Source of the DNA: Flavobacterium cerinum
GTDB taxonomy: Bacteria > Bacteroidota > Bacteroidia > Flavobacteriales > Flavobacteriaceae
Reading direction: 5' to 3'
Assembly (NCBI RefSeq): GCF_004028155.1
Contig: NZ_SBII01000004.1
Location: 186,001-250,000, forward strand
DNA length: 64,000 nucleotides
The notes under the pieces are model-generated. The model saw only the letters and a list, made by a program, of their open reading frames with translations, was not told the DNA's origin and did no database searches. Positions within the stretch are counted from its first letter, which is position 1, and each line of letters starts with the position of its first letter. The position numbers were made by a program, and so were the translations under genes. Of this stretch, positions 23,771 through 31,779 are shown piece by piece.

Positions 23771-23806
23771 TAAAATAGCGTTACAAAATGTTGGAAAATC
23801 ACCCAT

Positions 23807-24247
23807 TTAATAGCCATATTCCTCGTTCATAAATGAGCTTGCATCATAAAATTCGGCTACCTGACCATATAACTCAGATTCTTTGTCGCAACAAATAAAA
23901 AAATAACCTCTATCGTTTCTATGCCCTACAGAAAGCCAAAAAGCAGGTTTTTTTTCATGATTTCCATCACCATTCATATAATCAATTGTATAAGATATCA
24001 TTTGATACAATCCATAAATATGGTGATCTATTTCTGAAAAGGAAACCGTATTATTTTCTACTTCTTATATAAAGGCTATATACGCTTTCGGAATTTCAAA
24101 ATTTTTATATTCGTCATATAAATTGAGGTTATAAAAATTCCGTAATAAATCTTTAAAAAAATTATTCAATGAATTTTCAAAATATTCACCTTCAACAGAT
24201 GAACTTAATATTCCCTGAGTCATTAATTTGCTATAAATTTCCTCCAT
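23807..24247 (-). pseudogene. SMI1/KNR4-like immunity protein gene with in-frame stop
   Basis: The frame from ATG 24247 reads 60 residues to a TAA at 24065-24067, then continues in the same frame (EVENNTVSFSEIDHHIYGLY and on) to a stop at 23807, giving about 146 codons in all. The FEIPKAYIAFI, HIYGLYQM and WLSVGHRNDRGYFFICCDKES parts resemble SMI1/KNR4 proteins, which often serve as immunity proteins to polymorphic toxins. A single nonsense change explains the break. A downstream Met at 24010 could give a short fragment only. Confidence 0.7.
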
Positions 24248-24274
24248 TTCTCATGATCTTTAAGCTTATTGGTT

Positions 24275-24545
24275 TATTTAATAATAGTTCCCTCGCTGTC
24301 TATCCATTCTGCGGGAATGATAACATTGTCAGGGCAATTAAAATCTTTGATCACATCAAGAAATTTTTGGGTAACACCAATTTCCCCGTGGTCTGTAAAA
24401 TTAAAAATATCTGCACCTTCATAAGTCTCAGAAAACACTTGTAAATAAATCGAATTTTGGCTGTTGTACCTTTATACATTTCCTGCTCAGGTTTCCAATC
24501 CAGCTTCTACAGGTAAGTGTATATATATTTTGGTTGTTGTTTTCC
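24275..24545 (-). pseudogene. Multiply frameshifted immunity-like gene
   Basis: On the minus strand a start-like MENNNQNIYTL is followed in other frames by LPVEAGLET, then LDWKPEQEMYKG, then a continuous YNSQNSIYLQVFSETYEG and a 3' part ending AEWIDSEGTIIK. At least two frame changes are needed to join them. The 3' end is duplicated in decayed form at 23655-23770. The protein family is unknown to me; the setting suggests an immunity gene cluster. Confidence 0.55.
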
Positions 24546-24562
24546 ATAGGTTTCTTTTTCAA

Positions 24563-25042
24563 TTATTTACTATTGGTCATTTTTTTTAAAATATAACCCT
24601 TCCAGTCTTCTCCTTGTATTTTATTATCTATGTAGTAGACTTGTTTTACCTGATTCTCTTCTATTTTATACATTGAGGCTGATCCTATTATATCTTCTAA
24701 AATAATAATACTGCCCTTCCATGTAAATGTGCCTTTTTGTACGAACTTTTCTTCGTCAGTGTTAGTAGGTTTTAATGATAAGATATATTCATTGTCCTTT
24801 AGTACGAGTTCGGTTTCAATTCCATCACAATTCGCACAATCGGTAATGCCAAAATAAGTGCCTTGCCAATCCAGAGTTTCCATAGCTTTGGTATCTTCCA
24901 TAGCATCTATAGCTTCCTGTTCTTCCTGAGCTTTTACAGCTCCTATAACTTTTATAGCATTAGATAGCTTGTTTTCAGATGTGTTACTATTTTTACAGCC
25001 GCTTACTACAAGTAGTACTAAAATGATATTGAATAGTTTCAT
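24563..25042 (-). CDS. NlpE-like copper-resistance/stress lipoprotein
   Basis: 159 residues: lipoprotein signal MKLFNIILVLLVVSGC (Cys16), an acidic linker, then an NlpE N-terminal-type domain from about residue 78 (WQGTYFGITDCANCDGIETE) with the CANC metal/redox motif and the beta-barrel pattern YILSLKP...GTFTWKGSIIIL. In other bacteria NlpE senses surface and copper stress. It is a single-domain form. Its neighbours are unrelated small genes. Confidence 0.8.
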   Translation of the reverse strand: MKLFNIILVLLVVSGCKNSNTSENKLSNAIKVIGAVKAQEEQEAIDAMEDTKAMETLDWQGTYFGITDCANCDGIETELVLKDNEYILSLKPTNTDEEKFVQKGTFTWKGSIIILEDIIGSASMYKIEENQVKQVYYIDNKIQGEDWKGYILKKMTNSK

Positions 25043-25131
25043 GAAATTATTTTTTATTTGAAATATTTACTGCTTCCCATTAGGGCAGGATCACCTGTTT
25101 TGGTATCAATGGTTTACTGTTATGAAGTTTA

Positions 25132-25362
25132 TTATCTCCATGAATTCATTTTATAATTCGAAAAATTTATTTTCATATCTTCTATCCTGTCTTCAAGAGC
25201 TTTAATGCCTGTATTTAAATATTCTTCTTTTTCAGACGCGTTCAAAGTATAAATGATATCAAATCCAGGAGTGGGTTTAGGAATGGGAATAGATAACTCA
25301 ATAGTATCCTTTTCTTCATAAACATAATATTCCCACTCTTTTTCTTCTAATAGTTTTTTCAT
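25132..25362 (-). CDS. Hypothetical small acidic protein, 76 residues
   Basis: Unrecognised. The sequence is acidic with a proline stretch (LSIPIPKPTPGFD) and a helical second half. It stands alone between lipoprotein genes in a region rich in decayed immunity-like genes. Flanking minus-strand sequence at 25380-25440 contains a short GWRGSGQEKPNLFFKQGK-like reading frame end that may be a remnant, so this may be another immunity-type gene; that is speculative. Confidence 0.4.
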   Translation of the reverse strand: MKKLLEEKEWEYYVYEEKDTIELSIPIPKPTPGFDIIYTLNASEKEEYLNTGIKALEDRIEDMKINFSNYKMNSWR

Positions 25363-25491
25363 TTTTAAGATAATTACTTTCCTTGTTTAAAAAACAGATT
25401 CGGTTTTTCCTGACCAGAGCCACGCCATCCTGGAATCAATTATACAGCTATTTGTGTCTTTTTCAAATTCTGTATGAGGGAATAATTTTCA

Positions 25492-26217
25492 TTATTCATA
25501 ATATTTATATTCTTTATATATAACGTTTTCCACTTTTTGCTTACTAAGGTCGTGGTATCCATATATTACAGTTGGGTTTTCATATTTGTCATATTCCTGT
25601 ACTGCTTGTATTTGATAAGTTACAGTCACTTCGCCCTCCAGGTCTTCAGTTATTTTGGTTTTAATTTCCTGTATTTTGTTGTTTTTGGAGATCGTTTCCC
25701 ATTCTTCTACTGATTGCATATCATCTCCATTAAAAACACTTTTACTTAACCGGTATTCTTTATCTAATGTAATAAGTGTTGAATGGGTGTTGTCATCCTG
25801 TGTGATAATTGTATAGTTGTAATCATCAGACCAAACGTACTTGTGGCTGATTTCCGTAAGATCTCCGTCTGAATAACGTGATGTTTCTTTAAAGGATATG
25901 TCTTTTCCTTTGCCAAAAAAACGGCTCGTAAACTCCGCATTATCAATTTTGGTACTGGCATTTCTGTCAAAATCCCACAATTTATGTATTGTTATGACAT
26001 TGCCTAAGCTATCCAGTGACATCGTGATTATCCCTATGTAGTTACCAGTATTTGCAGGTATTTTACCGTTTTCTGCTCTGTATATGTAACTGGTTACTTT
26101 TTTTACTGTTCCTTTAAGTCCATATTCTAATTTTTGAACATAGGTAACTTTAGTGTCCTGTCCGTTACAGGAAAGGAATATTTGCAGGAATAAGAGTAAT
26201 GCTGCCGTTTTTTTCAT
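25492..26217 (-). CDS. Hypothetical lipoprotein, 241 residues
   Basis: Starts with a lipoprotein signal (MKKTAALLLFLQIFLSC, Cys17) followed by a repetitive beta-strand pattern with many Thr/Tyr/Lys residues, for example GLKGTVKKVTSYIYRAENGK, resembling YD/RHS-like or RHS-remnant strands seen in Bacteroidota lipoproteins. No catalytic residues recognised. It probably faces the periplasm or surface. Leftward, single gene. Confidence 0.6.
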   Translation of the reverse strand: MKKTAALLLFLQIFLSCNGQDTKVTYVQKLEYGLKGTVKKVTSYIYRAENGKIPANTGNYIGIITMSLDSLGNVITIHKLWDFDRNASTKIDNAEFTSRFFGKGKDISFKETSRYSDGDLTEISHKYVWSDDYNYTIITQDDNTHSTLITLDKEYRLSKSVFNGDDMQSVEEWETISKNNKIQEIKTKITEDLEGEVTVTYQIQAVQEYDKYENPTVIYGYHDLSKQKVENVIYKEYKYYE

Positions 26218-26713
26218 TTGTCTTTTTGTTTCTTGTGTGAATTATATCTAATTCATCAGGATTTAAATTGTAGTGTTAATGATTTAAATCAACGGGGATT
26301 TTGTCCATTACCATTGATTCCTATTTTTCTAATTATCCTTCTGTTAAATTCTTCAAACAAAATTCCTGTAATTTATGTTCAGTCAATTTATCTATAAACC
26401 CAAATGTAATAAAATTCCCGTTATTTATGTTTAAGATAATATAGTTAAATTCTAGATGTTGGTGTTTTTTTTATATGGTTTTATGTGAGTAAAATGCAGC
26501 AATTCTACGTATTTCTCCACGCACTTTAAAACAGGTATTTCTACCTGTAACCATTCAGTTGTCATTCTTTAAATTTGGTTGTAACAATAAGGAATTGCCA
26601 TATGTTTTTTTCAGGACCTGGTCTTCAACGTAAAGTAGTGCTGTCTTACAGCCTATGATCTGAGAGCGATTCAGGATCCTTTACTATAAATAGATATCCT
26701 AAATCCAACTGAA
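26218..26713 (+). promoter_or_regulatory. Control region of the MNIO operon with a perfect dyad
   Basis: This 496-bp stretch has no supportable gene. It contains a perfect dyad ACAGGTA-TTTC-TACCTGT at 26531-26548 and a TAAATTTG (-7 type) box at 26570-26577, 22 bp downstream of the dyad, in the direction of the ferritin-like gene. A leader of about 130 bp would result. The dyad sits where a repressor or activator would act on the -33 region. The rest is A/T-rich without further structure. Confidence 0.5.
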
Positions 26714-28114
26714 ATGATACATCAAAAATTTTTTGGCGATCAGGCCGAAAAAGTCACACCTGAAAACCTTGGCGAGGCCTTACAGCAGGCCATTGAGATC
26801 GAGATCTCAACGATTCCTACCTACCTGTTTACCTACTATTCTATAGTAAGGTCACCATCACAGCAAAATATGATTAATTCATTGACCAATGCGCTGCTTA
26901 AAATTGACAAAGAACCGCGCTATACTTTTGATGAAGCTTCAGAAATTGCTTTAAATTTCTCTGCCGATATTATGGTATTCGCTAACAGGACAGGTGCACT
27001 TATCATGAGTGTAGCTATCGAAGAGATGCTGCACATGGCACTTTCTTCAAACCTGAAACAAGCCTTATCGGGGATGCCGATACTATATGGCAGATCTCCG
27101 GCCGTTTGGCCCGCCGATCTTCCGGGACACAAACCTGCACTTAAGATCAATACGGCTAAACTGTCGTTAAAGCAGTTAGAGACGTTTCTTAATATAGAGA
27201 AACCCATGAAGCCTAAAGTGACTAATTTAAAAGCACGCAGGGCTTTTATTCCGTATCCTACCATAGGGGATTTCTACCAAATGGTTATCGACTGCCTTGA
27301 TAAAAACCCGAATATACCGTACAATACCCATTCACCACAATTGGTTCCGGGTAAGGGTTATTATGCGCAAAACAATATCGATACCATATATTATGACAAA
27401 CAGCATAATCCTGTATTTACAAATCAGGATGATTCCGGTGATCTTATCTGTGTAGCCGATAAAAAATCGGCACTGGCTGCCATCAACTTAATTGTAGAGC
27501 AGGGGGAAGGCCAGCTGGTTAAAGATGCGCCTTATCTGGATAAAGACAATAACCTTGATTTTGCGGCCTTGCTTCAATACGACTTTACCCCAAAAGAAGG
27601 GGAGGAAGCTTCTCACTTCGAAAAGTTTGCTATGATCTACCAAACGTACTATGAAATGGGTAAAAAGTTTGAAGCTCTGGATATTAAAGACATTACTTTC
27701 GATAATCTTTTTATAACGGATATTGCAAGTAATCCGGCTACTGCCGATTATCCGGCTAATATTGCTCCTGTATCCGATCTTATCAATGGTGTTTACACTT
27801 ATATTTTTGTAATGATCGAAGAGTGTTACCGTAAATCGGGAAGTACACAATATGAAACTTTCATGTTCGGGATACATAAATCGATGATCTTTATATTGAA
27901 CTCGCTTTGTGGCGATATCATGAAACTGAAATACCATAAAGAAGGATATGGTGAGTGTTATGCTTCGCCAACTTTTGAGAACTATACGTTTAGTCCGTTG
28001 GCCAGGCCAAAAGCACAGTTGCAGGATTTATATAGTGCAGCGGTAAGTGTATATCCGGCTATTTCTTATCTTGGTAACAGGGTCGATGACCTGCCGGATG
28101 TAGATTTAAAATAG
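26714..28114 (+). CDS. Ferritin-like (PF12902-type) putative di-iron enzyme
   Basis: The 466-residue protein resembles the ferritin-like domain of VioB/RebD-related iminophenyl-pyruvate dimer synthases. Family features are LGEALQQAIEIEISTIPTYL at residues 17-36 (first helix Glu ligands) and VAIEEMLHMALSSNLKQALSG at about 101-121 (EExxH). A later helix has MIEECYRKSGS. The C-terminal third is of unknown fold. It is the first gene of an operon with a Cys-rich protein, a DUF692 oxygenase and a DUF2063 protein (gap 44 bp to the next). An oxidative step on the Cys-rich product is inferred from this context. Confidence 0.75.
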   Translation: MIHQKFFGDQAEKVTPENLGEALQQAIEIEISTIPTYLFTYYSIVRSPSQQNMINSLTNALLKIDKEPRYTFDEASEIALNFSADIMVFANRTGALIMSVAIEEMLHMALSSNLKQALSGMPILYGRSPAVWPADLPGHKPALKINTAKLSLKQLETFLNIEKPMKPKVTNLKARRAFIPYPTIGDFYQMVIDCLDKNPNIPYNTHSPQLVPGKGYYAQNNIDTIYYDKQHNPVFTNQDDSGDLICVADKKSALAAINLIVEQGEGQLVKDAPYLDKDNNLDFAALLQYDFTPKEGEEASHFEKFAMIYQTYYEMGKKFEALDIKDITFDNLFITDIASNPATADYPANIAPVSDLINGVYTYIFVMIEECYRKSGSTQYETFMFGIHKSMIFILNSLCGDIMKLKYHKEGYGECYASPTFENYTFSPLARPKAQLQDLYSAAVSVYPAISYLGNRVDDLPDVDLK

Positions 28115-28158
28115 ACCGATCATTAACAATTATTCGCAAACATTTATCTGAAAATCTT

Positions 28159-28746
28159 ATGGCTACAATAGAAAATAACAAGGAATTATCAATGTGTGGC
28201 GGCAGCGCACCTAAACCAGCTGCACCGGGAGCACCGGCAAGTATTACTCCTCCTGTAGAACTACATGTTTGTATGGGATTAAACGCCTGTAAAGGGCATG
28301 ACAGAACAGGAACCAACAATTGCGCAGGAACAGGCTATTGTGCTACAGCACAACAACACAGCTGCCAAACCCTAAACAATTGCCGTAATCAGGGCGGATG
28401 CGGCCTGTATGGCGACGCATTGCAGCAGGAAAACCCGGGAAATAACAATTGCGCATGGCAGGGAAGCTGTGCTGTACCAATACAAGCCGAACGTTTTAGT
28501 ACCTTAGGAACCAATAAGGGGAAAAGTACATGGAAACTGGCGCGTCAATTATTCGAAAAAAGAATGAATGAGGCAAACAGGACTGTCGGACCTTCACCTT
28601 ATGAGTGCGGACCGCCTCAAAACTGGCTGGTGTCGCTGTTAGGGTCTTATGATTCGTGCGGAAACAGTGGCAATAAAAGATGTTCGTTCGGTTTCAACAA
28701 CCCGGACGATAATGCTAAAAAGCTTTGCGAAGGTAAAGCCGAGTAA
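28159..28746 (+). CDS. Cysteine-rich protein with Cx5C repeats, candidate MNIO substrate
   Basis: 195 residues with 14 cysteines (13, 38, 44, 55, 61, 69, 75, 81, 98, 104, 150, 167, 175, 190). Residues 38-104 hold five Cx5C units (CMGLNAC, CAGTGYC, CQTLNNC, CRNQGGC, CAWQGSC), most preceded by N-N or N-A. The N-terminus has a Pro/Ala linker and no signal peptide. Lying 6 bp before the DUF692 gene, it has the position and the repeated Cys pattern expected of a ribosomally made peptide modified by MNIO enzymes. It is long for a RiPP precursor, so a metal-binding protein is an alternative. Confidence 0.7.
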   Translation: MATIENNKELSMCGGSAPKPAAPGAPASITPPVELHVCMGLNACKGHDRTGTNNCAGTGYCATAQQHSCQTLNNCRNQGGCGLYGDALQQENPGNNNCAWQGSCAVPIQAERFSTLGTNKGKSTWKLARQLFEKRMNEANRTVGPSPYECGPPQNWLVSLLGSYDSCGNSGNKRCSFGFNNPDDNAKKLCEGKAE

Positions 28747-28752
28747 ATTCAA

Positions 28753-29709
28753 TTGAATATGAGCGAAATTTTAAAACCGGCTTCAACATATAGTGATATC
28801 GTCAAAACGATATCTAATCCCGGACTTGGTTTGGGGTTAAGGAGTATGCACTTTGATTATATTCTTGAACATAATCCACCTGTAGACTGGTTCGAAATCA
28901 TTTCAGAAAACTTTATGGACTCCGGCGGAAGGCCGCGTCATATTTTAAGAAAATTAGCAGACAGATACCCCGTAGTAATGCATGGGGTATCTCTTTCTAT
29001 TGGCAGTACCGATCCTATCAATTGGGAATATCTAGCCAAATTGAAAGCATTAGCTGCCGAAATAAAACCATTATGGGTAAGTGACCACCTGTGCTGGACA
29101 GGCATTAATATGCTAAATACCCATGACCTGTTACCCGTTGTTTTAAACGAAGAATCACTCAAGCATATTATCGGGCGCATCAAACAGGTACAGGATTATT
29201 TAGAACGACCGCTTGTTATAGAAAATCCAAGCACCTACCTTACGTTTAAGCAGTCTTCTATAGCAGAATGGGATTTCCTTCGCTATATGGCCGAAGAGAC
29301 GGGATGCGGCTTACTGCTCGATGTAAACAATGTATATGTATCGGCTTTCAATAATGATTTCGATCCGGTACACTATATCAAACAGCTGCCACATGACAGG
29401 ATAGTCCAGATGCATATAGCCGGGCATCAGCATTGTGGAGATTATATTATAGATACGCACGATAGAAATGTTGTAGATGATGTCTGGAAGCTCTTCTCTC
29501 TTGCCTGGGAGTTAACAGGAGGTGTTGCAACTTTACTGGAATGGGATGGTAATATCCCTGATTTTAATACCTATCATGCCGAGCTTTTAAAAGCAAAACA
29601 GTTTATGAATGGTATGGAGCATGCAAGTACTACCCCAATACAGATAAAGAAGGAGAATTTCACAGTGTCGAACCCTGTTAGCTTTTTAGTTAATGATATT
29701 AAATTTTAA
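28753..29709 (+). CDS. DUF692 multinuclear non-heme iron oxygenase (MNIO)
   Basis: The 318-residue TIM-barrel protein matches DUF692/MbnB-like enzymes, which use two or three irons to rewrite cysteine or other residues in peptides. Candidate ligands follow the family order: DWFEIISENFM (Glu, near 44-48), VVMHGVSLSIG (His near 76), WVSDHLCW (Asp/His near 114), LVIENPSTY (Glu near 156), LLLDVNNVYVS (Asp/Asn near 193), VQMHIAGH (His), IDTHD and LLEWDGN. It is followed 15 bp later by the DUF2063 partner. The sequence shows the family clearly; the chemistry done here is unknown. Confidence 0.9.
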   Translation: MNMSEILKPASTYSDIVKTISNPGLGLGLRSMHFDYILEHNPPVDWFEIISENFMDSGGRPRHILRKLADRYPVVMHGVSLSIGSTDPINWEYLAKLKALAAEIKPLWVSDHLCWTGINMLNTHDLLPVVLNEESLKHIIGRIKQVQDYLERPLVIENPSTYLTFKQSSIAEWDFLRYMAEETGCGLLLDVNNVYVSAFNNDFDPVHYIKQLPHDRIVQMHIAGHQHCGDYIIDTHDRNVVDDVWKLFSLAWELTGGVATLLEWDGNIPDFNTYHAELLKAKQFMNGMEHASTTPIQIKKENFTVSNPVSFLVNDIKF

Positions 29710-29724
29710 CAACCTCTATACTAT

Positions 29725-30543
29725 ATGATCAATAAGGAGGTATTACCAATAGCAGAGATCCAAAACTGGATGCAGGCAATGCTTATACAGCATGTGCCAA
29801 TATCTCATTTAGATGTTACAACGGCCGATATGGTGAACGATTCAAAACGATTGAGTGCTGCTCAACACCTAACAATTTACAGGCAAAGTTATATCGCCAG
29901 GCTGCGTGCCTGCATGCAGAGTCAGTTTAAGTGTTTAGCGCATGCACTTGGTGAATTACTTTTCCAGGATTTTGCAGATGAGTATCTGGATAGCAATCCA
30001 TCTGCAAGCTATACATTAAATAACCTGGGAGAAAAATTTCCTTTATTTCTTGAAATGAACCGTCCTGACGCTGAAAGTGAAGAGAAGGAGGAATGGCCTG
30101 ATTTTATGATAGAACTGGCTGCATTTGAATATGCATTATCAGAAATATTCGACATGCAGGGAACAGATGATATCAATATTCCGGACAGCAATACTCCGGA
30201 TCATTTACTTATTACATCACCTACGCTTCATCTTTTTGAATATAAATTTCCTATTTGTAGTTATTACCTCGATTTCAACGCAAACCTTTCACCTAACTTA
30301 CCTTTTCCTCAGAAAAGCCATTGTGCCGTCTCGAGGCAAAATTATAAACTCGGACTATTCAACTTAGGTATAGATCAGTACTACTTTTTAAACTGTATCA
30401 AAGAAGGTGCTTCTATACAGGAAGCAAAGGATAAATTAATAGAATTCTATAATTTTGAAAGATCCAATTTTGAGAAGATATGGCCAATATGGCGTAGAAA
30501 CTTTATAGTGTCGGGTTTTTTAGTTTGTAAAAATGATGCCTAA
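29725..30543 (+). CDS. DUF2063-type MNIO partner protein
   Basis: 272 residues. The N-terminal domain (about 55-130) has the DUF2063/MbnC-like pattern AAQHLTIYRQSYIARLRACM, then FADEYLDSNPSASYTLNNLG and FPLFLEMN. Such proteins form heterodimers with DUF692 enzymes and help bind the substrate leader. The C-terminal half is less conserved. It completes a four-gene operon; nothing else co-directional follows. An inserted acidic stretch (ESEEKEEWPDF) is unusual. Confidence 0.8.
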   Translation: MINKEVLPIAEIQNWMQAMLIQHVPISHLDVTTADMVNDSKRLSAAQHLTIYRQSYIARLRACMQSQFKCLAHALGELLFQDFADEYLDSNPSASYTLNNLGEKFPLFLEMNRPDAESEEKEEWPDFMIELAAFEYALSEIFDMQGTDDINIPDSNTPDHLLITSPTLHLFEYKFPICSYYLDFNANLSPNLPFPQKSHCAVSRQNYKLGLFNLGIDQYYFLNCIKEGASIQEAKDKLIEFYNFERSNFEKIWPIWRRNFIVSGFLVCKNDA

Positions 30544-30612
30544 AAGATAATGAGTAAGATTCGATAAATATATAGGCTAGATTTTTACTTTTTCGGGCAT
30601 TTTGTTTATATC

Positions 30613-30757
30613 TTATAAATAATCCTGCCTTATAGGTGTAAATACATCGACAACTTCTCCTGTTTCAATAATCTCTAGCGAATGTTCAATATTGGCTGGA
30701 ATAGAATAGGTATCTCCTTCAGTTAATAAAAACTCATATTCTTTATTCTTTTTCTGT
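30613..30757 (-). pseudogene. Remnant of a cupin gene (C-terminal end)
   Basis: A frame lacking a start reads KEYEFLLTEGDTYSIPANIE and continues HSLEIIETGEVVDVFTPIRQ to a stop at 30613. This is the second half of a small cupin barrel (G-D-x-Y-x-I-P-x-N-x-x-H). The upstream half is missing, replaced by the 3' end of the MarR-GNAT gene, with which it overlaps in another frame. It is a deletion remnant. Confidence 0.65.
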
Positions 30758-31705
30758 AAGGTCTAATACCATCTGGATATTACAGCGTTTATAAGGAGTG
30801 CTGCGACCAACAATTTTTTGAAAGCCCATCTTAATGTAAAGGTTGATAGCGGGTTTTAAAATTGTATTGCTTTCAAGGTATAATTTAGAAGCTTTTAGTT
30901 CCTTAGCTCTCTCAATTATTGCCTTTCCAAGCAGCCACCCAATACTTTTACCTTGTGCTTTTGGAGAAACAGCCATCTTTGCCATTTCAAAATCATAATC
31001 GGGATCGTCCATTTTTATAAGGGCGCAAACACCTACAGGCTCGTTATTGTAAAGCGCAACAAGTATCTTCCCGCCTTTATTCAAAATGTATTCTTCAGGA
31101 TTGTCTAAAGCTTTGTAATCGGCTTCTTCCATTTCAAAATAATTTGAGATCCATTCTTCATTTAGAGTTCTAAAAGCTGTCTGGTATTTTGGCTCATAGT
31201 CCACCACCTGAACGTCTGTACTTTCACGCAATTTCTTTTGTTCCTGTACTCTCCTTAATAATGATTTTTGTTCGAGTAAAAATTCCCATTCTTCAATGGC
31301 TTCCCAAAGATTATGATTTGCTTCGGCTATAATTCCATCAATAGCAACATCGATATCTCCGCATTGTACCTTAATATTTTCTGAAAGTACCTTGCCTTTT
31401 TCGGTTAAGCCAACAACATTTCTGCGTTTGTCGTTCGATTTTAAATTCTCATCGATCAGTCCTGCCAAGAGCATTTCCTGAACAATTTTGGTAACCGATG
31501 GCTGCGAGTGCCCAATGTCTGCTGCGATTTCTGTAATTGTCTTTTCTCCTTCTTCCGAAAGAACAAAAAATACGGGGAACCATTTGGGAGAGAATTCTAC
31601 ATTGTATAGTGCGTAGATCTGCGCTGCGTCTTCTGTTATTTTAGCTGTAAGCAGGCGTAATCTGCTTCCTAGAGCCATTTTTCCTGTTTTTTTAAATATA
31701 TTCAT
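30743..31705 (-). CDS. MarR-type regulator fused to GNAT acetyltransferase
   Basis: 320 residues. The N-terminal 150 form a MarR winged helix (KTITEIAADIGHSQPSVTKI near 56-75, wing SNDKRRNVVGLT). Residues about 170-315 form a GNAT domain with the acetyl-CoA loop in VSPKAQGKSIGWLLGKA near 248-264. Such bifunctional HTH/GNAT proteins are widespread, and the substrate is unknown. Followed by the cupin remnant, which may once have been its target gene. Single leftward gene. Confidence 0.85.
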   Translation of the reverse strand: MNIFKKTGKMALGSRLRLLTAKITEDAAQIYALYNVEFSPKWFPVFFVLSEEGEKTITEIAADIGHSQPSVTKIVQEMLLAGLIDENLKSNDKRRNVVGLTEKGKVLSENIKVQCGDIDVAIDGIIAEANHNLWEAIEEWEFLLEQKSLLRRVQEQKKLRESTDVQVVDYEPKYQTAFRTLNEEWISNYFEMEEADYKALDNPEEYILNKGGKILVALYNNEPVGVCALIKMDDPDYDFEMAKMAVSPKAQGKSIGWLLGKAIIERAKELKASKLYLESNTILKPAINLYIKMGFQKIVGRSTPYKRCNIQMVLDLTEKE

Positions 31706-31779
31706 ATCTATATAATTAGTTACATAACTGGTTATGTAAATGTATAAAACAAAATATAATTATACAGAGTATACTGTAA

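Noticed and set aside
24169-24444. Open frame of 91 residues on the plus strand across the pseudogene cluster
   Set aside because: It is the complement of two decayed leftward genes with recognisable protein similarity; frame bias favours the minus strand.
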